Made by a program: the position numbers and the translations under genes. Source: Bosea sp. 29B (lineage in GTDB: Bacteria; Pseudomonadota; Alphaproteobacteria; Rhizobiales; Beijerinckiaceae). From it: DNA of 64,000 bases. The stretch is from NCBI RefSeq assembly GCF_902506165.1, contig NZ_LR733817.1:5983583-6047582 (forward strand), given 5' to 3'. Below the pieces are notes generated by a model. That model was not told where the DNA came from, made no database searches, and was given only the letters and a program-made list of their open reading frames with translations. Each line of letters starts with the position of its first letter. Positions within the stretch are counted from its first letter, which is position 1. Shown here one piece after another: positions 1 through 9,618 of the stretch.

Positions 1-1116
1 ACCACCGAATTCGCGCAGGCGATGCAGTTGCTTGCCGACGGTGATCTCACCCATCGCGTGACGACGGGTTATCGCGGCCGCTTCGCCGCGCTGCAGGAGG
101 CGATCAACCAGACCGCCGAGCGGCTCTCGACCACGATGCGGACGATCCAGGCCAACGCCTCCGATGTCGGCCTCTCGGCCCGCGAGATCTCGACCGGCGC
201 CGACGACCTTTCCAAGCGCACTGAGGAGCAGGCCTCCTCGCTTGAGGAGAGCGCCGCAACGACCGAGGAGCTCGCCGCTTCCGTCAAGGCGTCCGCCCAG
301 GCCTCACAGCAGGCGGTCCGCCAGGCCGGCCAGGCCATGCAGGTCGCCCAGGATGGCGGTGTGATCGCCGGCGAGGCAGTTGCGGCCATGGCCCGGATCG
401 AGGGCGCCTCGAAGAAGATCTCCGAGATCGTCTCGGTCATCGACGGCATCGCCTTCCAGACCAATCTGCTCGCGCTCAATGCCGCGGTCGAAGCCGCCCG
501 CGCCGGCGACGCCGGCAAGGGTTTTGCCGTGGTTGCCTCCGAGGTGCGCACCTTGGCCCAGCGCTCGGGCGAGGCGGCCAAGGACATTTCGGGGCTGATC
601 TCCTCCTCGAACACTGAGGTCGAGGCCGGCGTGAAGCTGGTCAAGCAGGCCGGCGACGCGCTGACCCGCATCGTCGAGGCTTCGCGCGGCGTCCAGACCA
701 CCATCTCCGAGGTCGCGACCGCCTCGAGCGAACAGGCCAACGGCATCGAGGAGATGAGCCAGACCGTCGCGCATATGGACGAGATGACCCAGGCGAACGC
801 CGCCCTCGCCGAACAGAGTGCCGCTTCGGCCAACGCGCTCGCCGGCAAGATCACCGAGCTCAATGCGCTGGTCGCGACGTTCAGGACCGGCGACGAGCTT
901 GCGCCGGTCGCCAGGGCACCGGCTGCTCCCTATGCTCCCCCGCCTCTGCGCACCTCCGACCTGGCAGCGATCGCGAACGGCCAAGGCGCGGAGCCGGAAC
1001 GCCTGCGCAAGCTCGCGGCTGCTATCGCCGAGCAGAAAAAGGCAGCGCCGCGCCAGACTCCGGCCCGCAAGCAGGCCAATACCCGCTCGGACGAGTCCGG
1101 CTGGGAAGAGTTCTAG
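1..1116 (+). CDS. Methyl-accepting chemotaxis protein, C-terminal part (5' end outside window)
   Basis: The reading frame is open from base 1, so the N-terminal sensor and membrane part lies outside the window. What is visible is the end of a HAMP-like segment followed by the long coiled-coil signalling domain, with the hairpin-tip signature [18 protein letters not shown] and [17 protein letters not shown]. This domain binds CheW and CheA and controls the flagellar motor. The last five residues are GWEEF, matching the xWxxF pentapeptide that tethers the adaptation methyltransferase CheR and esterase CheB in some receptors. A second, related receptor follows 121 bases downstream. The ligand cannot be guessed from this part. 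Confidence 0.95.
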   Translation, partial: TTEFAQAMQLLADGDLTHRVTTGYRGRFAALQEAINQTAERLSTTMRTIQANASDVGLSAREISTGADDLSKRTEEQASSLEESAATTEELAASVKASAQASQQAVRQAGQAMQVAQDGGVIAGEAVAAMARIEGASKKISEIVSVIDGIAFQTNLLALNAAVEAARAGDAGKGFAVVASEVRTLAQRSGEAAKDISGLISSSNTEVEAGVKLVKQAGDALTRIVEASRGVQTTISEVATASSEQANGIEEMSQTVAHMDEMTQANAALAEQSAASANALAGKITELNALVATFRTGDELAPVARAPAAPYAPPPLRTSDLAAIANGQGAEPERLRKLAAAIAEQKKAAPRQTPARKQANTRSDESGWEEF

Positions 1117-1141
1117 GGCCCACAGGCCGTCTTGAAAAAAG

Positions 1142-1173
1142 CGGGTGCAGCCGAGAGGCCGCGCCCGTTTTTT
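1142..1173 (+). terminator. Rho-independent terminator after first chemotaxis receptor
   Basis: An 11-pair stem with one mismatch (1142-1152 with 1157-1167, loop GAGA) is followed by six T at 1168-1173, 25 bases after the stop codon. It separates the two receptor genes into different transcripts. Confidence 0.8.
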
Positions 1174-1237
1174 CGTTTAGCGGAACATTAAGCCTGTTTT
1201 GCCATGCTCCCGCCCGATCTCGACAGGTGTGAGGGCC

Positions 1238-3415
1238 ATGGCGTTGTCTACCGAACAATCGCGCTCGGCCGCATCGCGCCTGACGATCCAGCTCCGGATC
1301 GCGCTGGTCAGCGTCGTCTTCGTCCTCGGCCTCGTGCTGATCGGCCTGGCATCCTGGACCGGCAGCGGCCGCCTCACCGCCGCTTTCGAGGATCACAAGG
1401 CCTATTCCACGCTCGCAGCCCGTTCACGCGAGGTCCGCGCCGCCAGTTTTGCGCTGAAGGCCTTGAGCCGCGACGTCCGTTTTCGTCAGGAAGCCACTGA
1501 TCTCAAAGACTTCGGCACTGGCCTTGAATCACTGAGGGAGGCGATCGCGCGCCTCGGCAGCGCCAACGGCGCCGAGCGCGTGCACGACAGCATCGCCGCA
1601 CTCGACGCGCCAATGAAGGCGATCGATGTCGACTTCAAGGCGATCAGCGCGATGCAGCTCGCCCTCCGTTCGGCTGCGCCCGAAGGCCTCGCCGCCAGGC
1701 TGGAAGACGCTGCCGAAGCGCTTGAAACCAAGGTCCGCTCCAACAGCATGGGCTCTGATTCGCCCGACCTTGCGCGCCTCCCCGGCATCCTTGCGGCCTT
1801 GCGCCGGATCGACGCCGCCTATCGCCTCTCCCTCGACGAGAGCCTTCTTGGCCAATGGGAAGTCGAGCAGGGCCGCTTCGAGCGCGCGCTTGGCCGCCAG
1901 GGCGTTCCGGCCGAGGCCAAGGCCGAGATCGAGCCGGCTTTCAAGGCCTATGCCGAGATCGTCCCCGCCTGGAGCAAGGCCGAGAAGGACTTCATGCTCG
2001 CCGGCGAGAAACTCTCCGGCGAGTTCGATCTGATCGCGCCGCCGCTGCAGGAGCTCGAAGCCAAGCTTTCCGCCGAAGAGGCGCAGGCCGGCGGCCGCCT
2101 CGCCGAGGCGCAGAGCTGGACCCAGATGATCATCCTGGGGACGATTGCGGCCGCGCTGGTGCTTGGCCTGATCGCCGCCTTCATCGTCGGCCGCACCACC
2201 GCCCTGCCGCTGCGCCGCCTGCGCGATGCCATGCTGAAGCTCGCCGCCGGCGACTATGAGGTCGCCATTGCCGGCCTGTCGCGCCGCGACGAGATCGGCC
2301 AGATGGCGCAGGCTGTGCAGGTCTTCAAGGAGAACGGCCTTGCCGTGCAGCGGCTGGAAGCCGAGACCAGCGAGGGCCGGGCCGAAGCGGAACGCCAGAA
2401 CCTCGCCATCATCAGACAGCGCGAGGAGGCCGCCGCAGCGCAAGGCTCCAGGCTCGCCGAGCAGCGCGAAGTCGTCGCGCTCCTGGCCGATGCGCTCGCC
2501 CGGCTCTCGCAGGGCGATCTCACCGTCCGGATCGAGGATGCGGTCGCGCTGGACTACGAGACGCTGAAGCAGGACTTCAACAGCGCCATCGAGCGCCTCG
2601 CCGCCACTGTCGACGCAATCAAGGCGACCTCGGTCGAGGTCGCGACCGCCGGCCGCGAGATCACCAGCGGCGCCGACGATCTCTCCAAGCGCACCGAGGA
2701 ACAGGCGTCTTCGCTGGAAGAAAGCGCCGCCACGACCGAGGAGCTCGCCGCCTCGGTCAAGGCCGCGGCCGACGCCTCGCGCCAGGCCGCCAGGCTCTCG
2801 CATGAGGCGAGCAGCATCGCCCGCAAGGGTGGCGCCATCGTCGACGACGCGGTCCAGGCGATGACCCGGATCGAAAAGGCCTCGCACCAGATCTCGGACA
2901 TCACCTCGGTGATCGACGAAATCGCCTTCCAGACCAATCTGCTCGCCCTCAACGCCGCGGTGGAAGCAGCCCGGGCCGGCGATGCCGGCAAGGGCTTCGC
3001 CGTGGTTGCCAGTGAGGTCCGCACCCTCGCCCAGCGTTCGGCGGACGCCGCCAAGAGCATCTCGGGGCTGATCAAGGCCTCGAACACGCAGGTCGGCGAC
3101 GGCGTCGAGCTGGTGCGCTCGGCCGGCGCCGTGCTCAGCCAGATCGTCGAGGCCTCGCAGCGCGTCGCGACGACGGTCACCGAGGTCTCCTCGGCCTCGT
3201 CCGAGCAGGCCAGCGGCATCGACGAGATGAGCCAGACCATCGCCCATATGGACGAGATGACCCAGGCGAACGCTGCGCTCGCCGAACAGAGCGCCGCTTC
3301 GGCCACGGCCTTGGCGCAGCAGATCGAGCGGTTGAACGGGCTGGTCGCAGCCTTCCGGACGCATGATGGCGGCGGCCCGGTCGTCGACTTCTCCCGCGAG
3401 CGTCGCCGCGCCTGA
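1238..3415 (+). CDS. Methyl-accepting chemotaxis protein, full length (725 aa)
   Basis: Transmembrane chemoreceptor. The chosen ATG (MALSTEQS) follows GTGAGGG; a TTG at 1199 would add 13 residues without a good ribosome site. A first membrane helix lies near residues 20-42 and a second near 295-325 ([19 protein letters not shown]), enclosing a periplasmic, mostly helical sensor region of about 250 residues. A HAMP domain follows ([13 protein letters not shown]), then the signalling coiled coil with tip [18 protein letters not shown]. The signalling domain is closely related to that of the preceding receptor, so the two are paralogues. Unlike the first, it ends in RERRRA and has no CheR-type pentapeptide. 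The ligand is unknown. Confidence 0.95.
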   Translation: MALSTEQSRSAASRLTIQLRIALVSVVFVLGLVLIGLASWTGSGRLTAAFEDHKAYSTLAARSREVRAASFALKALSRDVRFRQEATDLKDFGTGLESLREAIARLGSANGAERVHDSIAALDAPMKAIDVDFKAISAMQLALRSAAPEGLAARLEDAAEALETKVRSNSMGSDSPDLARLPGILAALRRIDAAYRLSLDESLLGQWEVEQGRFERALGRQGVPAEAKAEIEPAFKAYAEIVPAWSKAEKDFMLAGEKLSGEFDLIAPPLQELEAKLSAEEAQAGGRLAEAQSWTQMIILGTIAAALVLGLIAAFIVGRTTALPLRRLRDAMLKLAAGDYEVAIAGLSRRDEIGQMAQAVQVFKENGLAVQRLEAETSEGRAEAERQNLAIIRQREEAAAAQGSRLAEQREVVALLADALARLSQGDLTVRIEDAVALDYETLKQDFNSAIERLAATVDAIKATSVEVATAGREITSGADDLSKRTEEQASSLEESAATTEELAASVKAAADASRQAARLSHEASSIARKGGAIVDDAVQAMTRIEKASHQISDITSVIDEIAFQTNLLALNAAVEAARAGDAGKGFAVVASEVRTLAQRSADAAKSISGLIKASNTQVGDGVELVRSAGAVLSQIVEASQRVATTVTEVSSASSEQASGIDEMSQTIAHMDEMTQANAALAEQSAASATALAQQIERLNGLVAAFRTHDGGGPVVDFSRERRRA

Positions 3416-3491
3416 CCTCGGCGAGGCGGTTGACGGGAGCGGCACAGCCGGCGCATGGCTGCGCCCTCTTTCAGGACGCAGCCTTCATCAC

Positions 3492-4292
3492 ATGACCGGT
3501 TCCGGCACCGACCGCACCCGCCCGTCCATCGCGGGACAGGCCCCCATCGTCATTCTCGTCGAACCGCAGCTCGCCGAGAATATCGGCATGTGCGCACGGG
3601 CCATGGCAAATTTCGGCCTGACCGAATTGCGCCTCGTCGCACCGCGCGATGGCTGGCCGAGTGGCGGCGGCCTGAAGAAAGGCGCGACCGCGGCCGCCTC
3701 CGGCGCCACCCACATCCTCGACAATGCCCGGCTCTTCCCCGATGCCGCCGCGGCTATCGCCGACCTCAACCATGTGCTGGCGACGACCGCCCGCGAGCGC
3801 GGCCAGATGAAGCGCGTCTTCACCCCGGCCGAGGCGATGCCGAATCTCTCGGAGCGCATCGCCTCGGACGAGCGCGTCGGCATCCTGTTCGGGCGCGAGC
3901 GCATCGGCCTGACCAATGAGGAGATCAGCTTTGCCGACGCGATCCTGACCTTCCCGGTCAATCCGGCGTTCGCCTCGCTCAACCTGGCGCAGGCGGTGCT
4001 GCTCTGCGGCTACGAATGGCTCAAGGCGAGCGGCGGCGAGCCGCCCTTCCGCGAGAACAACCCCTCCCCGCCGGCGAGCCGGGCCACCGTGCTTTCGATG
4101 TTCGACTATCTCGAGGGTGAGCTCGAGCGCTGCGGCTTCTTCCCTCCGGGCAAGAAGCCGGTCATGACCGCCAATCTGCGCGACATCCTGCATCGGCTCG
4201 ACATGACCGAGCAGGAAGCGCGCACCCTGCGCGGCGTCTTCAAATCGCTGGCCGAAGGACCGAGAGCCGGCCGCGGCGAACCGAAGGCCTGA
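3492..4292 (+). CDS. trmJ: tRNA (cytidine/uridine-2'-O-)-methyltransferase, TrmJ family (SPOUT)
   Basis: A 266-residue SpoU/TrmH-type SPOUT methyltransferase that in characterised members 2'-O-methylates nucleotide 32 of tRNA using S-adenosylmethionine. The family motifs are visible: IVLVEPQLAENIGMCARAMANFG-like N-terminal motif 1 (residues about 19-43), GILFGRERIGLTNEE (motif 2) and PVNPAFASLNLAQAVLLCGYE (motif 3, the knotted cofactor site). The C-terminal helical extension with HRLDMTEQEARTLRGVF is typical of TrmJ. The start at MTGSGTDR was preferred because the longer frame to 3363 overlaps the preceding gene and adds unconserved residues. Confidence 0.92.
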   Translation: MTGSGTDRTRPSIAGQAPIVILVEPQLAENIGMCARAMANFGLTELRLVAPRDGWPSGGGLKKGATAAASGATHILDNARLFPDAAAAIADLNHVLATTARERGQMKRVFTPAEAMPNLSERIASDERVGILFGRERIGLTNEEISFADAILTFPVNPAFASLNLAQAVLLCGYEWLKASGGEPPFRENNPSPPASRATVLSMFDYLEGELERCGFFPPGKKPVMTANLRDILHRLDMTEQEARTLRGVFKSLAEGPRAGRGEPKA

Positions 4293-4309
4293 CAGTCTCC
4301 GAATGAAAA

Positions 4310-4334
4310 CGCCGCCGCAGAACCTGCGGCGGCG
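4310..4334. terminator. Convergent bidirectional terminator between trmJ and the ABC binding-protein gene
   Basis: A perfect 11-pair GC stem (4310-4320 with 4324-4334, loop AAC) lies between two converging genes. On the plus strand it is followed only by CTTT, on the minus strand by GTTTTC, so it can serve both genes but with short T runs. Confidence 0.7.
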
Positions 4335-4361
4335 CTTTGCAATTGTCAGCTCGCGAAGACC

Positions 4362-5378
4362 TCAGCTTCCCGAGCGCCCGGCGAGCTGCGGCACGAACAT
4401 GTCGCTCCACTTGGCCGGCTTGACCTTGATCGAGCCGGCCTTGTGCATGAACTCGGTGAACTTCATCACGCCTTCGGGCGTCGCGGTGAAGCGCGCATCC
4501 TTGTCCTCGATCATCTCCTGGACCTCGGCCGCGTCGACCTTGACCTTCGAGCTCTTGGCGAAGATCTCGGCCGCCAGCTTCTTGTCCTTGGCGATCAGTG
4601 CGGTGGCGTCGTCCATCGCGTCGATGAAGGCCTGCGTCATCTTCGGGTTGGCGTCGACGAACTTCTTCGGCGCGAAGGTGACGTCCAGCGTCAGGTTGCC
4701 GAGATAGTCGACCGAGTTGAGCACACGGTGGATGCCGGGGCTCTTCGCCTCGATGTACTGGAAGGGCGGCGAGGTGAAATGCGCCTTGATCTCGGTCTTG
4801 CCGCCAATCAGTGCCGCCAGCGCCTCCGGATGCGGCAGGCTGACCGTCATCGGGTCCATCTTGGCATAACTGGCATCGCCGAATTCCTTGGCCGCGATCA
4901 TCTGCAGCACCACCGCGGCGAGCGAGGTCTTGATCCCCGGCAGCGCGATCTTGTCGGCCGTGGTGAAGTCCTTCAGCGCCTTCAGCTCCGGCTTGTTCGA
5001 CATCAACCAGAGCGAGGTCGAGCTCATGCCGGAGACGCCGACGACCTCGACGCCCGGAATGCCCTTGGCCTTGGCCCAGAGCGTGACGAACCCGGGGGCG
5101 CCGGTGCCGGCGAAATCGAGCGTGCCGGCCATCATCGCGTCGTTGATGACGTTGCCGCCGTCGAGCATCAGCCAGTTGACCTTGACGTCGCCGAGCCCGG
5201 CCGCCTTGGCGCGCTTCTCCAGGAACTGCTGATCCTGCATCACGATCAGCGGCAGATAGAGGATGCCGAAGCCCTTGGAGATGCGGACCTCGCTGACCTC
5301 GGCCCGGGCCGGGGCGATGAAGGCGGCGCCGAGTGCCAGGGCCGTGATTGCGGCACGAAGACAGGTCTTGAGTTTCAT
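4362..5378 (-). CDS. ABC transporter substrate-binding protein, NitT/TauT (SsuA/ThiY-like) family
   Basis: A 338-residue periplasmic solute-binding protein. A Sec signal peptide covers about residues 1-26 (cleavage after APARA). The mature part begins EVSEVRISKGFGILYLPL and contains the family's hallmark segment GGNVINDAMMAGTLDFAGTGAPGF, the first lobe of the binding cleft. It is the third gene of an operon with a permease and an ATPase of the nitrate/sulfonate/taurine class (gap of 50 bases to the permease). Substrates of this family include nitrate, taurine, alkanesulfonates and pyrimidine precursors; nothing here decides between them. Confidence 0.88.
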   Translation of the reverse strand: MKLKTCLRAAITALALGAAFIAPARAEVSEVRISKGFGILYLPLIVMQDQQFLEKRAKAAGLGDVKVNWLMLDGGNVINDAMMAGTLDFAGTGAPGFVTLWAKAKGIPGVEVVGVSGMSSTSLWLMSNKPELKALKDFTTADKIALPGIKTSLAAVVLQMIAAKEFGDASYAKMDPMTVSLPHPEALAALIGGKTEIKAHFTSPPFQYIEAKSPGIHRVLNSVDYLGNLTLDVTFAPKKFVDANPKMTQAFIDAMDDATALIAKDKKLAAEIFAKSSKVKVDAAEVQEMIEDKDARFTATPEGVMKFTEFMHKAGSIKVKPAKWSDMFVPQLAGRSGS

Positions 5379-5428
5379 TGGGTTTTCTCCCTCTGAGTGA
5401 CGGCCGTTCGGCCTTCTGATGCGGATAG

Positions 5429-6295
5429 TCAGTGCTGCATGCCCCAGCGGCGGATGGTCTTGCGCTCGATGGTGGCGAAGATGACGTTCTCGACGAACAG
5501 GCCGATCAGGATGACCGTGAACAGGCCGGCAAAGACGTTCGCAGTCTCGAGCTGGTTGCGGTTCTCGAAGATGAACCAGCCGAGGCCGCCGGAGCCCGAG
5601 GACACGCCGAAGACGAGCTCGGCCGCGATCAGCGTGCGCCAGGCGAAGGCCCAGCCGACCTTGAGGCCGGTCAGGATCGCCGGGAAAGCGGCCGGGATCA
5701 GGATCAGCCGCACCAGCTTCAGTCCGCGCAGGCCATAGTTCTGGCCGACCATGCGCAGCGTGTTCGAGACCGAACGGAAGCCGGCATGGGTGTTGAGCGC
5801 GATCGCCCAGAGCACCGAATGCACCAGCACGAAGATGATGCTGCCGGTGCCAAGCCCGAACCAGATCAGCGCCAGCGGCAGGAGCGCGATCGCCGGCAGC
5901 GGATTGAACATCGAGGTTAGCGTCTCCAGCAGGTCGGCGCCGATGCGCGAGCCGATCGCCAGCGTGGTCAGGAGCGCGGCGAGGCCGATGCCGATGCCGT
6001 AGCCGATGACCAGCGTCTGCAGCGAGACCAGCATGCGCTGGGGAATGATGCCGTTGACGATGTTGCCGACGAAGGCCTCGACCGTCTGGCCGAAGGTCGG
6101 GAACAGCAGGGGATTGCCGAGCCAGCGGCCATAGAGCTCCCAGGCCAGGGCAAGGACGGCGAGGATGAAGGCCTTGCGGACAAAGCCTATGCGATAGATC
6201 CGCTCGGCGAGGCCGATCGATTTGGCCACCACGGGCGCATCGCTGGAATGAACCTCGCGGATGATTTCGGGGCGGAAGCTGACGAGATCGGTCAT
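5429..6295 (-). CDS. ABC transporter permease, NitT/TauT (SsuC/TauC) family
   Basis: A 288-residue inner-membrane permease with about six transmembrane helices. The first follows the N-terminal cytosolic tail (AFILAVLALAWELYGRW), and the coupling loop is visible as GLRGLKLVRLILIPAAFPAILTGLKVGWAFAWRTLIAAE, the EAA-type contact with the ATPase. The ATG at 6295 is preferred over the GTG at 6304 because GGAGG lies eight bases before it. It sits between the ATPase gene (16 bases upstream) and the binding-protein gene, forming one importer operon. Confidence 0.9.
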   Translation of the reverse strand: MTDLVSFRPEIIREVHSSDAPVVAKSIGLAERIYRIGFVRKAFILAVLALAWELYGRWLGNPLLFPTFGQTVEAFVGNIVNGIIPQRMLVSLQTLVIGYGIGIGLAALLTTLAIGSRIGADLLETLTSMFNPLPAIALLPLALIWFGLGTGSIIFVLVHSVLWAIALNTHAGFRSVSNTLRMVGQNYGLRGLKLVRLILIPAAFPAILTGLKVGWAFAWRTLIAAELVFGVSSGSGGLGWFIFENRNQLETANVFAGLFTVILIGLFVENVIFATIERKTIRRWGMQH

Positions 6296-6311
6296 GACGG
6301 TCACCTCCGGC

Positions 6312-7091
6312 TCAATGATGAGCGAACAGCATGTCGTTGATGCGGGTTTCGAGCTCGGCCTGCTTGCCGGTGCCCAGTTCCTCGGGCGGCACGCTGTTGA
6401 GCTCGGCTTTGACCTCGCCGGGATGCGGCGAGAGCAGCAGGATGCGGGTGCCGATGCGGATCGCCTCCTCGATCGAATGGGTGACGAAAAGCACGGTGAA
6501 CCTGGTGTCGTCCCAGAGCCGCAGTAGCTCGTCCTGCATCTTGCGACGGGTCAGCGCGTCGAGCGCCGCGAAGGGCTCGTCCATCAGCAGCACGTCAGGC
6601 TCCATCGCCATGCCGCGGGCGATCGCGACGCGCTGCTTCATGCCGCCGGACAGCATGTGCGGATAGCTGTCGATGAACTTGGCGAGGCCGACCTTCTCGA
6701 TATAGGAGCGCGCCCGCTCCTCGGCCTCGGCCGGCGTCGCCCGGCCCGAAGCCGTCAGCGCGAAGACGACATTCTCGCGCACCGTCTTCCACGGCAGCAG
6801 CTGGTCGAATTCCTGGAACACCATCATCCGGTCCGGACCGGGGCCGGTGACCGCGCGCCCTTTCAGGGAAATCTCTCCCTCCACCGGCGAAAGGTAGCCG
6901 CCGATGGCCTTGAGCAGGGTCGACTTGCCGCAGCCGGAGGGTCCGAGCAGGACGAAGCGGTCGGACGGGTAGACGTCGAACGAGACCTGCCGCGTCGCGG
7001 TGACCACGACGTCGGGCGTCTTGTATTGCAGCGTCACGCCCTCGACGGAGAGGAGCGGCGTCGCGGATGCGGCATCGAACGGGGCTAGCAT
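6312..7091 (-). CDS. ABC transporter ATP-binding protein, NitT/TauT (SsuB/TauB) family
   Basis: A 259-residue nucleotide-binding subunit that powers the importer. Walker A is GPSGCGKST, the Q-loop lies in VFQEFDQLLPWKTV, the signature motif is LSGGMKQRVAIARG, Walker B is VLLMDEPFAALD and the H-loop is VTHSIEEA. The QEFDQLLPW segment is typical of the nitrate/sulfonate class. The ATG at 7091 is preceded by GGGAGGG and starts a short N-terminal extension before the ABC core; longer open sequence upstream runs into the intergenic region shared with the divergent response regulator. First gene of the importer operon. Confidence 0.92.
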   Translation of the reverse strand: MLAPFDAASATPLLSVEGVTLQYKTPDVVVTATRQVSFDVYPSDRFVLLGPSGCGKSTLLKAIGGYLSPVEGEISLKGRAVTGPGPDRMMVFQEFDQLLPWKTVRENVVFALTASGRATPAEAEERARSYIEKVGLAKFIDSYPHMLSGGMKQRVAIARGMAMEPDVLLMDEPFAALDALTRRKMQDELLRLWDDTRFTVLFVTHSIEEAIRIGTRILLLSPHPGEVKAELNSVPPEELGTGKQAELETRINDMLFAHH

Positions 7092-7196
7092 GAACCCTCC
7101 CTTGCTTCGTTTCCCAGCGCACTTATGGGCGCTTGCCGGATGGGATAGCCTGCTCCGCTGACACCAACCTGACTCAGGCGAACGGAGACCCAGGGC

Positions 7197-7862
7197 TTGC
7201 GCATCCTCGTCGTCGAAGACACGGCCGACATTGCCGAAGCCGTCGTGATGCGGCTCGAGAAGATCGGCCACGCCGTCGACTGGGAGCAGGACGGCCAGAC
7301 CGCCGCCGAGTTGATCGAGGTCCAGGCCTATGACCTCGTCATCCTCGACCTGACATTGCCGGGGCAGGACGGGCTCGCCATCCTGAAAGGCATGCGGGCG
7401 CGCAAGCTCAAGACGCCGGTGCTGGTGCTCACCGCCCGCTCGCATGTCGACGAGCGCATCGGCGCGCTCGACCTCGGCGCCGACGACTATCTGATCAAGC
7501 CCTTCGACTATGGCGAGCTCGAAGCCCGCGCCCGGGCGCTACTGCGCCGCAGCGCCGGGCAATCCGACAATCTCCTGCGCGTCGGCCCGCTCGTGATCGA
7601 TCGCGCCGGCCGCATCGCCAGCATCGGCGACCGCCCGCTCAACCTGACGCGACGCGAGCTCACCGTGCTGGAGATCCTCGCCGCCCGGCCCGAACGCATC
7701 GTGCCGAAGGAGGAGCTGGTCGAGCAGCTCTTCAATTTCGAGCAGGAGGCGAGCCCGAACGCCGTCGAGCAGTTCGTGGCGCGGCTGCGGCGCAAGCTCG
7801 CCGACGCGCCGATCGAAATCCGCACCCTGCGCGGGCTGGGCTATCAACTTGCCGCTCTCTGA
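7197..7862 (+). CDS. Two-component response regulator, OmpR/TctD-like
   Basis: A 221-residue DNA-binding response regulator. The receiver domain (about 1-115) has the acidic pair E7/D8, phosphoacceptor D51 in VILDLTLPGQDG, the T/S switch in VLVLTARS and the lysine in YLIKPFDY. The C-terminal winged helix (about 125-218) contains LTRRELTVLEILA and the recognition region SPNAVEQFVARLRRKL. The start is a TTG with AGGG a few bases upstream. Its stop overlaps the following kinase gene by 14 bases. It is divergent from the NitT/TauT importer with about 105 bases between starts, so it may control that operon. Confidence 0.92.
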   Translation: MRILVVEDTADIAEAVVMRLEKIGHAVDWEQDGQTAAELIEVQAYDLVILDLTLPGQDGLAILKGMRARKLKTPVLVLTARSHVDERIGALDLGADDYLIKPFDYGELEARARALLRRSAGQSDNLLRVGPLVIDRAGRIASIGDRPLNLTRRELTVLEILAARPERIVPKEELVEQLFNFEQEASPNAVEQFVARLRRKLADAPIEIRTLRGLGYQLAAL

Positions 7863-9210
7863 CCTGCGCCTCTCGCTGCGCGCCCGCATCATCGCCGTGC
7901 TCTCGGCAGTGCTGGCGGGCGGAGCCGTCGCGCTCGGGCTGATCGCCTGGCATTCCGCCGAGCTCGCGGCGCAGCAGGCCTATGACCGGCTCCTTTCCGG
8001 CGGCGCCGTCCAGATCGCCGAGAACGTCTACCTCCAGGGCGGCGTGCTGACGCTCGACCCGCCGGCCTCTGCGATCGCGACGCTCTCCGATTACGACCTC
8101 GTCTTCTACAAGGTCGTCGATCCCCGCGGCATCGTCGTCGCCGGCTATGAGGACCTGCGATCGCAAGCGACCTGGGAGGCGACGCGCAGCGGCGTCGTGC
8201 TCGAGGATGGCATCTATCAGGGCCATCCGGTCCGGATCGCGACGCTGTCGCGCCGCTTCGACGATCCGCTCGCCGGCGGCTGGGCCACCATCGTCGTCGC
8301 GCAGACCATGCAGGCACGCATATCGCTGGCGCGCGACCTGACCTTCAAGGCGCTCGGCGTCATCGCGATCATGAGCGCGCTCGCGCTGCTGGCGACGGGC
8401 TTCGCCGTCCGGCTCGCGCTGAAGCCGCTCGCCCGCATCGAGCAGGAGATCGCAGGGCGAACTCCCGACGATCTCAGCCCGATCAAGACGCAGCCACCGG
8501 TCGAGGTCCGCAACCTCGTCGAGGCGATCGATGGCTTCATGCGCCGCCTCTCCGATCGCGTCGCCCTGATGCAGCGCTTCATCGCCGACGCCGCCCACCA
8601 GATCCGCACGCCGCTGGCAGCGCTCGATGCGCAGGTCGAGATCCTCTCGGCGACCGCACCGTCGCGGCGCAAGGCCGAGACGATCACACGCGTCCGCGAG
8701 CGCACCACCGAGCTCGGCCGGCTGACCGGCCAGCTCCTCGACCATGCCATGGTGATCCACCGGGCCGATGCGGCAGCGCTCGCCCCGGTCGACCTCAACG
8801 CCCTGGCCAAGACCGTGCTCAGCACCGCGGTGCCGCTGTCGCTGCCGCGCGAGGTCGACATCAGCTTCGAACCGGCGGTACCGGCGCCGATCATCCCCGG
8901 CGACGCCGTCAGCCTGCGCGAGGCGCTCGGCAATCTGATCGACAACGCCCTCGCCCACGGCGCCCATAGCCGTCTCCTCGTCAAGGTCGGCGCCGACGAG
9001 ACACATGTCTGGATCGAGGTCGCCGATGATGGCGACGGCTTTTCCGGCTCGCTGGCGGAGCTGGCCCAGCCCTTCGCCAAAGGCGCGACGTCACATGGCT
9101 CAGGGCTCGGCCTCGCCATCGCGGCCGAGGTGGCACGGGCGCACAAGGGTGAGCTCACTTTGGCGCGCGAGGATGGGATGACGCGGGTCAGGCTCGTGCT
9201 TGCCGAGTAA
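7849..9210 (+). CDS. Sensor histidine kinase, TctE-like
   Basis: A 453-residue membrane kinase paired with the preceding regulator (14-base overlap). An N-terminal helix at about residues 12-36 and a second at about 168-190 bracket a roughly 130-residue periplasmic 2CSK_N-type sensor, the layout of TctE, which responds to tricarboxylates. The phosphoacceptor is H250 in FIADAAHQIRTPLAAL. The ATPase domain shows the N box NLIDNALAHGA, G1 VADDGDGF and G2 GSGLGLAIA. The start codon is TTG (MPLSDLRLSLRARI). The signal is not known; the TctE likeness suggests an organic acid, which is inference. Confidence 0.92.
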   Translation: MPLSDLRLSLRARIIAVLSAVLAGGAVALGLIAWHSAELAAQQAYDRLLSGGAVQIAENVYLQGGVLTLDPPASAIATLSDYDLVFYKVVDPRGIVVAGYEDLRSQATWEATRSGVVLEDGIYQGHPVRIATLSRRFDDPLAGGWATIVVAQTMQARISLARDLTFKALGVIAIMSALALLATGFAVRLALKPLARIEQEIAGRTPDDLSPIKTQPPVEVRNLVEAIDGFMRRLSDRVALMQRFIADAAHQIRTPLAALDAQVEILSATAPSRRKAETITRVRERTTELGRLTGQLLDHAMVIHRADAAALAPVDLNALAKTVLSTAVPLSLPREVDISFEPAVPAPIIPGDAVSLREALGNLIDNALAHGAHSRLLVKVGADETHVWIEVADDGDGFSGSLAELAQPFAKGATSHGSGLGLAIAAEVARAHKGELTLAREDGMTRVRLVLAE

Positions 9211-9231
9211 GCCGGATGGCGAGCATCCGGC
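9211..9231 (+). terminator. Hairpin immediately after the kinase gene (terminator-like, no T run)
   Basis: An 8-pair perfect stem GCCGGATG/CATCCGGC with a 5-base loop begins directly after the kinase stop codon. It has no T run, so it could be a Rho-aided end or a transcript-stabilising hairpin before the small VOC gene 28 bases further on. Confidence 0.4.
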
Positions 9232-9258
9232 GAATGTCGTAAGCGCGGGAGAAGCGGC

Positions 9259-9618
9259 ATGATCCTCGAACTGCACCACATCCAGCTGGCAATGCCGGAA
9301 GGCCGGGAAGAGGAGGCGCGGGCCTTCTACTGCAATGTTCTCGGCCTGCGCGAGGTCGACAAGCCCGAAGAGCTGCGCGCGCGAGGCGGCGTGTGGTTCG
9401 AGAGCGGAACGATCAAGGTCCATCTCGGCGTCGAGACGCCGTTCTCGCCGGCAAGGAAAGCGCATCCGGCATTCCGGGTGGAGAGCCTGGAACAGGCGAT
9501 CGCCACACTACGACTGAATGGCGTCAAAGTTCGGCCTGATGTCGATCTGCCGGGCATCAGGCGAAGCTATGTCGACGATCCCTTCGGAAATCGCATCGAG
9601 CTGCTCGAGTTGACCTAG
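9259..9618 (+). CDS. VOC-fold (glyoxalase/bleomycin-resistance-like) protein
   Basis: A 119-residue single vicinal-oxygen-chelate domain. It begins with the typical LELHHIQLAMPEGREEEARAFYCNVLGL, where the first HIQ histidine is a usual metal ligand, and ends with VDDPFGNRIELLE, where the glutamate is the usual last ligand. Such small proteins act as glyoxalases, epimerases or resistance proteins, usually as dimers. It lies 48 bases after the sensor kinase on the same strand and may be cotranscribed. The substrate is not evident. Confidence 0.85.
   Translation: MILELHHIQLAMPEGREEEARAFYCNVLGLREVDKPEELRARGGVWFESGTIKVHLGVETPFSPARKAHPAFRVESLEQAIATLRLNGVKVRPDVDLPGIRRSYVDDPFGNRIELLELT

Noticed and set aside
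1529..3445. Minus-strand open frame of about 640 codons opposite the second chemoreceptor
   Set aside because: Antisense shadow of a long coiled-coil gene; a similar shadow occurs opposite the first receptor, as expected from shared codon bias.
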